A DNA stretch of 64,000 nucleotides, from contig JAFXDG010000099.1 of the NCBI GenBank assembly GCA_017521285.1, forward strand, positions 1-64,000, given 5' to 3'. Positions 42,335 to 49,676 of the stretch are shown here, in pieces; the stretch's first letter is position 1; each line of letters begins with the position of its first letter. The translations under genes and the position numbers were made by a program. The DNA is from Bacteroidaceae bacterium. GTDB taxonomy: Bacteria; Bacteroidota; Bacteroidia; Bacteroidales; Bacteroidaceae. Below the pieces are notes generated by a model. That model was not told the origin of the DNA. It was given only the letters and a program-made list of their open reading frames with translations, and did not search any database.

Positions 42335-42412
42335 TTATTGGAACACAGAGACACGAAGACACAGAGAATCTTTTATGATAGCTCTCTGTGCCTCTGTGTC
42401 TCTGTGTCCTGA
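42335..42412. repeat. Short-word hairpin, cacagagac type
   Basis: Left arm acacagagacacgaagacac, right arm ctctgtgcctctgtgtctct, around about 17 bases. It fills most of the gap between the helicase and methylase genes inside the operon, so it may lower downstream expression. Confidence 0.85.
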
Positions 42413-42444
42413 TAAATAATGATGCATAGTAATAGTGTACTCTC

Positions 42445-45400
42445 CTATACGAAAGTTTCTGAAATAATGATTTGTGGGTCAGAGGCATGTTGCGCTTCGC
42501 GGCGTTGCTCTTTGTTTTGGGTTTGGTACTCGCCGAGCAGGCTGGTTATTTTGCCTTGCAGTTGGTATTCGTCCTGCTTCATTTTGGCACGGTCGTTCTT
42601 GTACTCACGCGACAAGGCTTTGAGGTAACGGGGCAGTTGGGCATAGATACCTTCGTTGATATATGCCATCAGTACATCGCATTGCGACTTCAGTTCGTTG
42701 TCTGTCGTTATCTGCTTGATGATTCGCAAGAACTTGTTGGCTTCGAGCGAAGTCTTGTCAAGGTCGGTGCGGTTGATGGACGAAGTGTCGGCTGCTTCCA
42801 CATACTCGGTGGTGTATCGGGCCAAGGCACTGTTCACATGTTGGTAGTGCTGTGCTTCATTCGTGAAGGATGCAGCCTGTTCTTCGGGGCTGGCTTTGAG
42901 GTATTTCACTGCTTCAAGGAAGTCTATCACATCAACACCTGTGGGAGTGGCCAGATAGAACTCTGTTTTCACGTTGGAAGAGACAAAGATGATGGACTTC
43001 CCGCTATGTTTGCCAGTATCGCGCATTACGCGGCTCTTCATGGGTAGTGCCTTGATTTTGTGATACAGTTTGCGGTCGCTGTTGTAGAGTTCGCGCACCT
43101 CGCGCAACAGGGCAATCTTCTTGTCGATACTGTCCTTCACCTGGTTGTCAAACATTTGGAACTCTTTTACAATCTCCTCCTTGGAATAGATTTGGGCATC
43201 CTCGCCAAAGGCCGAATGGAAACCTTGCAGTTTGACAAGGGCATTCTTGTAGAGTTGGATTTCCTTGTCGCCCTGTTGCGAAGGATAGAACATGTAGTTG
43301 TAGATGTTGGGAGCCACAGAGCCGATACGGTTCACACGACCAATGCGCTGCATCAGTCGGGTGGCGTTCCAAGGGGAATCGTAGTTGACAATCACATTGG
43401 AACGGTGCAGATTGACACCTTCGGCCAACACGTCGGAGGTGATGATGATGTTGTACCGCATAGAATCGCTGGCATAGTTGGCATCGAAGTTCTCCTTGAT
43501 GGTTTGTCCCAAACGGTTGCGGTTGGAGGCTGTGACCATCAGCACGTCGGTACGTCCCAGCTCCTTGGTGAGCCTTTCGTACAAATAGGTAAGGGTATCG
43601 ACACTTTCAGAGAACAGTACCAGTTTGCCTGCCGGATTGATGCTTCTGTTGAAGAATACTTGGATGAGGTTGTCGCGGAACTTGTCGAACTTCGGATCGT
43701 CGTTCTCTTTCTCCCAATCGGCATTGAGGCGTTCCAATATCTCACGGTCATGATGGAGCATTTCCAGAAAATCGGGACTGAAAGCATCGGCAGAGAAGAG
43801 GATGTCCTCGGCTGCATATCCCTTTGTGATGGCATATTCGATAATCTCGTCAAGCTCCATGTCTTTTGCTTGCAGGTCTTTCACCTTCAGGTCGGGGGCA
43901 ATGATTACCTTGTCTTCATCGAACATCTTGATCATGTCGGTGGTGATGCGGAGCAGGGTGCGCAGTGACTTCTTGAAAGCATAGAAACTGCTTTCCAACC
44001 GTTTGACCATGTGTACACGGTAGATGCCTGCCAATGTCTGGCCGATGTGTACGGCGTTCTTGTACTTGTCGCGATACTCAGGTTTCAGGAACTCTACGGC
44101 ACGGTAGCGGGCATAGGTCAACCCTTTGCCTTTGGGATTGTCTTCTGACGGGCCATCGGTCAGTTGCTTCAGGGTTTCATAGAAACGGTTGCTTGTGTCG
44201 GAATCCATCACATACTCCAGTTCGTTGGGTGGCAGGATGTGTGGGAATATGATGCCTTGCGACTGGATGTCGGCCTTGTAATCGGGGTCGTTCAGGATGT
44301 TGTTGCGTGTACGGCGGACGGTCACCTTGTCAATCACCTTGCTGCGTATCTGCTCGTATATCTTATCCACTTCGGCGGTGACATCACGCTGGTCGCGTTC
44401 GCGCATCAACCGTTTGTAGTCCAAGATGTGGCCGGAGAAGAAGGCTTTCAGGTTGGGCACACCGTCGATGGTGCAGCTTTGGCTGTTCTGGAACAAGAGC
44501 AATTGGTTCTGCAAATCATCGGGGCGGTTGTTGAGCGGGGTGGCCGAAAGGAGCATCACTTTCTTCTGTGTGTCGCGCACAAGGCCGCTGTTGCATCGGG
44601 GAGACTTGCATATTCTCTGCAACTCGTCGTACTTGCCCGAACTGTCGCTGCGGAAACCGTGGGCTTCATCGACGATGATGAGGTCAAACTCTTCCTTGTC
44701 CTTGTATTGGTCGCGCCCGTCAAGCACCTTGGACAGACTGCCATTGGTGACGAACTGTGCTTTCTTGTAGATACCGAACAGTTTGAACGTGTTTCGCCAG
44801 TTGTCTTCCAATGCCGGTGGATAAACGACAAGGATATTGGTGTTCTTACCGTTTGCCTCCACAAACCGTTTGGCTATCATGGTGGCTATCATGGTTTTTC
44901 CCAAACCCACAACATCGGCCAAGAAAAGGCCGTTGTGCTGCATCAGCATCTGGTAGCCTTGGATGACGGCATCTTTCTGATACTTCAGGTCCTTCACACC
45001 GTCGGGCAATTGGATGGTAAAGTCATCCTCCACCTGGTCACCAAAGGCTTCAATCAATACCTTTATATATAGTTCGTACGGAGTCGGTTGGTAGCCAAGG
45101 AAGGTCTGGTCTTTGTAGGCTGCAATATCGTCAGTGGTCAGAGGGATGGCTTCGTTCCACAGCGTCCAGAACTCATCGGAACAGAATTTTACATCGTCGT
45201 AGTCCTTCATGGCCACATTCAGTTCGTACTGTGGCGGTTGCTTGATGCCAAGTCCTGAGTCGGATATGTTTGACGAGCCCATGATGACCCACCCGTCGCT
45301 ATGTTCACTATGGTGCTGTGGCAAGCAGAGGTAGAACTTGGCATGAAGGTTCTTGGTGGCATGGATACGCATCTGCAGGCGGCCATCCACAAGGTCGTTG

Positions 45401-45744
45401 CACATTTGCAGAATGCCCTGCTCCACTTCGGGAGAATATTGTGCCTGCAGGATGTCGTTCTTGAACTCTTCGCTATAGACCTTCTTGGCCTTCTCTTCGT
45501 CGGCCAACATCAGCAGGGCTTTGTTGTGACTGCGGAATATGTCATCGATGTTGATGCCTACCAGAATCTTTATTTCGGAAACATCGCCCAATTCGCGACG
45601 TAGTTTGAAGTAACCCGACGAACGGAAAAATCCGACCACTGCCAGAAAGCGGTCGAAGTTTGCCATGCTTTGGGCTATCCCTTTGAGTTTGTCGAAGAGG
45701 GTGTTGCCCGGCGTGTTGTTGAAGAATTTGCTGCTTGTGGTCAT
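42445..45744 (-). CDS. PLD-nuclease/SNF2 helicase restriction protein
   Basis: A protein of 1099 residues from the start MTTSSKFFNNTPGNTLFDKL at 45744 (an in-frame start at 45768 adds eight residues). Residues 20-190 form a phospholipase-D-type nuclease: ATKNLHAKFYLCLP (His-x-Lys) and IMGSSNISDSGL. The SNF2 motor follows: Walker A FLADVVGLGKTMIATMIAKR near 275, DEAH in LIIVDEAHGFRSD near 358, VMLLSATPLNNRP, and the second RecA domain with VLAEGVNLHRSNVIVNYD and RLMQRIGRVNRIG. A translocating nuclease next to a modification-specificity subunit resembles a type ISP enzyme split in two. The restriction activity is inferred. Confidence 0.85.
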   Translation of the reverse strand: MTTSSKFFNNTPGNTLFDKLKGIAQSMANFDRFLAVVGFFRSSGYFKLRRELGDVSEIKILVGINIDDIFRSHNKALLMLADEEKAKKVYSEEFKNDILQAQYSPEVEQGILQMCNDLVDGRLQMRIHATKNLHAKFYLCLPQHHSEHSDGWVIMGSSNISDSGLGIKQPPQYELNVAMKDYDDVKFCSDEFWTLWNEAIPLTTDDIAAYKDQTFLGYQPTPYELYIKVLIEAFGDQVEDDFTIQLPDGVKDLKYQKDAVIQGYQMLMQHNGLFLADVVGLGKTMIATMIAKRFVEANGKNTNILVVYPPALEDNWRNTFKLFGIYKKAQFVTNGSLSKVLDGRDQYKDKEEFDLIIVDEAHGFRSDSSGKYDELQRICKSPRCNSGLVRDTQKKVMLLSATPLNNRPDDLQNQLLLFQNSQSCTIDGVPNLKAFFSGHILDYKRLMRERDQRDVTAEVDKIYEQIRSKVIDKVTVRRTRNNILNDPDYKADIQSQGIIFPHILPPNELEYVMDSDTSNRFYETLKQLTDGPSEDNPKGKGLTYARYRAVEFLKPEYRDKYKNAVHIGQTLAGIYRVHMVKRLESSFYAFKKSLRTLLRITTDMIKMFDEDKVIIAPDLKVKDLQAKDMELDEIIEYAITKGYAAEDILFSADAFSPDFLEMLHHDREILERLNADWEKENDDPKFDKFRDNLIQVFFNRSINPAGKLVLFSESVDTLTYLYERLTKELGRTDVLMVTASNRNRLGQTIKENFDANYASDSMRYNIIITSDVLAEGVNLHRSNVIVNYDSPWNATRLMQRIGRVNRIGSVAPNIYNYMFYPSQQGDKEIQLYKNALVKLQGFHSAFGEDAQIYSKEEIVKEFQMFDNQVKDSIDKKIALLREVRELYNSDRKLYHKIKALPMKSRVMRDTGKHSGKSIIFVSSNVKTEFYLATPTGVDVIDFLEAVKYLKASPEEQAASFTNEAQHYQHVNSALARYTTEYVEAADTSSINRTDLDKTSLEANKFLRIIKQITTDNELKSQCDVLMAYINEGIYAQLPRYLKALSREYKNDRAKMKQDEYQLQGKITSLLGEYQTQNKEQRREAQHASDPQIIISETFV

Positions 45745-45821
45745 ACGCATGACGAAAGCATCCGCCAATTCCCCGAGAGCGAACAGTTTTTCTTGGTGGT
45801 TTTACCTTGATCAGTACATAC

Positions 45822-46176
45822 AAAAAAGACGTGGGGAATCTGACTCGTTGTATGTTCTGCTTATCAAGGTCTTAGGAAACCCATAACTGTAGAACAACAA
45901 CATCAGGCCCACGTCAATATGTATATAACAACCCTCTACGCCAAATGTGCGCCCAACTGTAAGGGTACAGTTGGGGCTACACAGGTATGACAACGTAAAG
46001 GGATGCGTAATTGGATACACATCCCGCAGACACCTACCGTTGATTCATCTCCGACAGTTATTCAAAAGTTCCTAAGTTCTGATAAGCCAAAGACAAAACG
46101 CTGAGTAAACGTCTTCTTTTAATATGTCCGCCACTCGTGGCTTGCCCCTTCACAGAGAAGGATGGGCACATGAGAG
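45822..46176 (-). ncRNA. Large structured RNA upstream of the restriction operon
   Basis: A minus-strand TACCTTTG -7 box at 46183-46190 precedes about 355 bases without a credible gene. The domain 45859-46087 is closed by a two-part helix (GCTTATCA with TGATAAGC; CTTAGGAA with TTCCTAAG) and contains two strong hairpins: CCCAACTGTA/TACAGTTGGG (45952-45975) and GGGATG/CATCCC (46000-46025). The 3' end CCCCACGTC plus a T run (45822-45836) can pair with GACGTGGG inside the domain (45908-45915), making either a pseudoknot or an alternative terminator fold. It could be an independent RNA or an attenuating leader of the helicase gene 78 bases further on. No known family is recognised. Confidence 0.5.
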
Positions 46177-46195
46177 GCGAGGCAAAGGTACGATT

Positions 46196-46960
46196 TAATT
46201 GTGAATTGTGAATTATGAATTATGAAGAATTTTGTGGAATATGTTGAAGAACACAAATTCAGGTACAATTTACCATTTACAAGGTACAGGTTATAGGTTG
46301 ATGCGTTCGACGTTGAGACGAGTATTCGTTGAGACGTTTATACGTTGATGCGTTTATACGTTGAAGGGTTGAGACGACTATGCGTTGATGCGTTAAAATG
46401 GGGCGACTTCGCTACGATGGCTATTGCGATGGTTATAGTGTTTGTGGTGATAGGTTGATGCGTTGATTCGTTGAGAGGTTGATTCGTTGAGTTCAAGGTC
46501 AAAGGTCAAAAGTCAAAGGTTGAAGAGCGAAGGTTCAAAGTTCAAGGTTCCAAGCCATCAGCCATCGCCAACAGCCATTGCCATTACGAGATATGCTTAG
46601 TTGACCAAACAAGATAGCTTCTCGGGTCAAACAAGATAGCTTCTCGGGCTAAACAAGATAGCTTCTCGGGCCAAACAAGATAGCTATAAGTGCCGGAGAA
46701 GATAGCTTCTGTTGATTCGTTTATTCGTTTATTCGTTGAAACGTTCGACGTTGAGGCGAATATTCGTTTATTCGTTGAGTGCAAGGTCAAAGGTAAAAAG
46801 TCAAAAGTCAAAAGTCAAAGGTCTAAGGTCGAAGCCATCTGCTATCGCTATCTGCCATCGCCATCAGCTATCGCCATTAGCCATCGCCATCAGACATCGC
46901 TATCTGCCATCGCTATCTGCCATCGCCATCAGCCATAGCCAATAGCTGTTTTGTCACTAT
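46196..46960. repeat. 765-bp block of short-word repeats
   Basis: No gene. The block is built of successive words: aattatgaattatga, ggtacaatttaccattt, cgttgatgcgttgagacg, ggtcaaaggtcaaaagtc and gccatcgccatcagcc. Several are the words of other hairpins in the window (aroA gap, ribE gap, yggS gap). Open frames in it are repeat translations and are not listed. Confidence 0.85.
46603..46694. repeat. 22-bp tandem repeat, four copies
   Basis: The unit aaacaagatagcttctcggg plus two bases begins at 46607, 46629, 46651 and 46673 with an exact 22-base period; the last copy decays. A fifth partial unit, gaagatagcttctg, follows. There are no spacers, so it is not a CRISPR array. Confidence 0.85.
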
Positions 46961-47096
46961 GCTTTACATCCACTGGTAATAATTCCCACTTTTCTATTCC
47001 GTTCCTATTTCATCAAAGGGGAATGCTTTACGAGGGGTGATTTTATGCATATATATACAATGTACAAAGGCCGGAAGACAGAAAGCGGGAAATGCG

Positions 47097-47195
47097 TGTG
47101 CACACGTGCAGCCAACCGTGTGCACACGGTCGGCTGAGTTTCTTCAGATACTCTGCTATAGGTTGTGCTTACGGTCAATAGAGGGTGTGCACACG
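47097..47195. repeat. Three GTGTGCACAC palindromes
   Basis: The 10-base palindrome occurs at 47097, 47119 and 47186; the middle one lies in a longer hairpin, AGCCaACCGTGTG with CACACGGTcGGCT. The rest of 46960-47560 holds no gene I can support. Confidence 0.75.
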
Positions 47196-47565
47196 GACAG
47201 GAGGGGATGTGACTGAAAACGGGTGGAATGCATAATTATACAATCCGACTGCATGAATATGCAAAACTGACCGTGCGAGAATCGCGTATATGGGCGGAAG
47301 TTTTCTTTTGGACGAAAATAGGCGAGAATTTTGAGAGGTGGATAAATGGTTGAACATCAGCTTGTAGATGAGGGTACATCATCCCAAGGCTAAGGCTGCC
47401 TTAACCCTGAGATGGATAAAGGGGGAGAAGGGGAATTTTCTAATTCTTTACATGTTGAGGTGTGAAATGTTTACAATATCGGCAAAGAATGACGTGGGAA
47501 GAACAAGAATAGGATTCTGCCCGAAAGATCGGTTATATAAATTGGTTTACATGATGTCTCTGTCG

Positions 47566-47710
47566 GGGGGGCAAAGCGCCTTCTTTTCATTCTTTAGACG
47601 CGGATGACGCGGATAACGCAGATAAATTATAACCTATCGGGTATAATAATCAAGAAAAATCCGCGTCATCCGCGTCATCTGCGTCTGAAAAGTTAATTAT
47701 GACACACCCT
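47566..47710. repeat. GCGGAT-word hairpin element, copy 4 (fullest copy)
   Basis: Arms 47596-47624 and 47659-47686 carry three word units each. The left flank gcaaagcgccttcttttcat then tcttta, and the right flank tgaaaagttaattatgacac, are shared with other copies, so this copy shows the probable full element of about 140 bases. Confidence 0.85.
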
Positions 47711-47851
47711 CCTGTGGACGTCAGCATTAAGTATTCTGCTTGCATAAACAGATTCTTCACTGCGTTCAGAATGACAAAGACTGCATAAATTGCAACAATT
47801 GGATCTTCATTCGGACTGTCTCAAGAATAGGGCGCCTGTGCGCAGATAAAG

Positions 47852-47884
47852 AAAAAAGGATGCTCCGATTTCTCGAAACATCCT
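47852..47884 (-). terminator. Intrinsic terminator of the tRNA-Lys pair
   Basis: The minus strand reads AGGATGTTTCGAGAAATCGG, continuing to AGCATCCTTTTTTC: a 6-bp stem AGGATG/CATCCT plus a T run, directly after the downstream tRNA. Confidence 0.75.
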
Positions 47885-47890
47885 GTCCTG

Positions 47891-47966
47891 TGGTACGCTC
47901 TCAGGGATTCGAACCCTGGACCCACTGATTAAGAGTCAGTTGCTCTACCAGCTGAGCTAAGAACGC
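47891..47966 (-). tRNA. tRNA-Lys (CTT), downstream copy
   Basis: Cloverleaf on the minus strand. Acceptor GCGTTCT pairs with AGAGCGT (including G-U pairs), discriminator A and an encoded CCA. D arm AGCTCAGCTGGTAGAGC, T arm CAGGGTTCGAATCCCTG and anticodon loop CTCTTAA give anticodon CTT. It is identical over its length to the second copy exactly 100 bases away. Confidence 0.95.
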
Positions 47967-47990
47967 ATGTGCATTTGAGCTTTTTCGTTG

Positions 47991-48066
47991 TGGTACGCTC
48001 TCAGGGATTCGAACCCTGGACCCACTGATTAAGAGTCAGTTGCTCTACCAGCTGAGCTAAGAACGC
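47991..48066 (-). tRNA. tRNA-Lys (CTT), upstream copy
   Basis: Identical to the neighbouring tRNA-Lys, with encoded CCA and anticodon CTT. The 24-base spacer contains a T-rich tract. The pair has one promoter, so the copies are probably transcribed together. Confidence 0.95.
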
Positions 48067-48090
48067 ATGGTTCATTTCTCAAATGCGGTG

Positions 48091-48122
48091 CAAAGGTAGG
48101 CATTATTTTTGAACCTACCAAA
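48091..48122 (-). promoter_or_regulatory. Consensus promoter of the tRNA-Lys pair
   Basis: On the minus strand: TTTG (48119-48122), 20 bases, TACCTTTG (48091-48098), an exact match. Confidence 0.8.
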
Positions 48123-48200
48123 CATTTGGGCGAAAGTTTTTATAGCAGAATTTATACTATATTGATTATTAGAGCCTTCTGTCTGTAGATTTTTTAGGTA

Positions 48201-49055
48201 TCAATCGAACAGGGATTTCATTTGCCCTGGATAGTACCCTTCTCCCTCTTCGTTTATCTCGAAAATCTGTGTGGGCGAGGTGCGGGGAAGGGCCATCAGG
48301 CGAATGTCTTTATCAATTGTTTTTCCGATAGATTTTAATGCCTCCGCTACGGTGTGGTAAGCCAGATGGGGTTTGTTGTTCTCTTTGCTCAGGTGGCACA
48401 GCCAGATTTGACGCACTTGTGGCGGGTAGTGGTTGGCCAGGAATTCGCCCGCTTCCCGGTTGGAGAGGTGTCCGTTGCCTCCACGGATGCGTGCCTGCAG
48501 CAGGGGAGGATAGGGGCCTTCGGCCAGCATCTGCTCGTCGTAGTTGGCTTCCAGTATCAGGTAGTTGGCTTTGGCCACGTAGTGCTTGACCGTGTCGGTG
48601 ATGTGTCCGATGTCGGTGATGAAGCAGAAGTTTGTCTCTCCGCACCGGATGCTGTATCCCACGTTGTCCGTCCCGTCGTGTGGGATTTCAAAGGGAGTAA
48701 TGCTGAAGTCGCGCAGGATGGTGGTCTCTTCCTTCTGTATGATACGCCGGTTGACGGGGCTTACTTTCTTGGTCATGCAGTAGCTTTTGGTCATGCCTTT
48801 GTGGATGGTTTCGGTGGTGAAGACGGGGATGTTGCATCCTTCGCTCAGGTTGCCCACTGCACGGATGTGGTCGGCATGGTCGTGGGTGACGAATATGCCG
48901 AGGATGCTTTCGAGGGCTATGCCGCGTTCGCGCAGCACTTTTTTGATGGTGCGTATGCCGATGCCGGCATCGATGAGTATGCCGTATGAGGTGGTGCCGA
49001 GGTAGAAGCAATTGCCGCTACTGCCGCTGGCCAGGCTGATGAATTTCAGTTTCAT
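48201..49055 (-). CDS. WalJ/YycJ-like metallo-beta-lactamase-fold hydrolase
   Basis: A 284-residue cytosolic MBL-fold protein. The N-terminal LKFISLASGSSGNCFYLGT and LIDAGIG are typical of the YycJ branch. The metal-binding HxHxDH motif is in GIFVTHDHADHI at about residue 57, with further ligands in CFITDIGHITD and LCHLSKENNKP. Members are linked to DNA repair or single-strand exonuclease activity; the exact role here is inferred from the family. It lies alone between the tRNA-Lys pair and a lipoprotein gene. Confidence 0.88.
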   Translation of the reverse strand: MKLKFISLASGSSGNCFYLGTTSYGILIDAGIGIRTIKKVLRERGIALESILGIFVTHDHADHIRAVGNLSEGCNIPVFTTETIHKGMTKSYCMTKKVSPVNRRIIQKEETTILRDFSITPFEIPHDGTDNVGYSIRCGETNFCFITDIGHITDTVKHYVAKANYLILEANYDEQMLAEGPYPPLLQARIRGGNGHLSNREAGEFLANHYPPQVRQIWLCHLSKENNKPHLAYHTVAEALKSIGKTIDKDIRLMALPRTSPTQIFEINEEGEGYYPGQMKSLFD

Positions 49056-49216
49056 GTAGGATATAATCTCTTTTTGGTCGGACGAAGATAGTGCAATTCG
49101 TTCACAATGCGAAATAAATATGGTAAAAATAGTAAAAAGATGAACATTTTTGGACTCGGTTTCGTTCTTTATAAAGAATTTGTAATCTATTTATCAAGAT
49201 AAAGAAGATATTTGGT

Positions 49217-49648
49217 ATGATGAAAAATAGCTCAATCATTAAATGGGGGCTGTTGTTTATCTCTTTTGCTGTATCTGCCTGTGAAAAAACGGAGAAAGAA
49301 ATTGTTTGCCATGTAGCAAAGGAGTTTACGGAAGCCTATTATAATTTGGAGATAAGAAAAGCGAAGGAATATTGTTCTCAGGAATTGCATACAATCATGG
49401 ATTTCAGACACAATAATCTGACGGAGCGTGATTTGGCATATAAGAAAACATTGGGAAAGGCTGAAGTGAAAATTCTCAAATGTGAAATAAGTACGGGAAA
49501 TGATATAGCCTATTTGGACGTTGAGATTTCAAACTTCATGCGAATCAATTATATGAATGACTCACTCTTTGGGGTTCCTTGTGATACGATAGAACTTACT
49601 TTGGTCAAGGAACATGATAATAACTGGCGCGTCAAGAATCCGTTATGA
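49217..49648 (+). CDS. Small lipoprotein, unknown function
   Basis: A 143-residue protein with a lipoprotein signal, MMKNSSIIKWGLLFISFAVS then Ala-Cys. The mature part contains VAKEFTEAYYNLEIRKAKEY, an NTF2/DUF4878-like start, and a C-terminal TIELTLVKEHDNNWRVKNPL, the strand pattern of small periplasmic NTF2-like folds. This suggests a DUF4878-type lipoprotein, but I am not sure of the family. It converges on the TamL gene with a 28-base gap. Confidence 0.7.
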   Translation: MMKNSSIIKWGLLFISFAVSACEKTEKEIVCHVAKEFTEAYYNLEIRKAKEYCSQELHTIMDFRHNNLTERDLAYKKTLGKAEVKILKCEISTGNDIAYLDVEISNFMRINYMNDSLFGVPCDTIELTLVKEHDNNWRVKNPL

Positions 49649-49676
49649 TAATGGATGGTTACCCTTTTTCTTTCTC

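Noticed and set aside
45811..46020. 69-codon minus-strand frame inside the candidate RNA
   Set aside because: It spans both strong hairpins and the pseudoknot strand; the pattern is RNA structure, not coding.
45822..46176. tmRNA or cobalamin riboswitch
   Set aside because: No tRNA-like ends, no tag frame, and none of the conserved cobalamin-box sequences.
46603..46694. CRISPR array
   Set aside because: Units are head to tail with no spacers and no cas genes are present in the window.
46584..46811. 75-codon frame with repeated SYLVW-type units
   Set aside because: Translation of the 22-bp tandem repeat.
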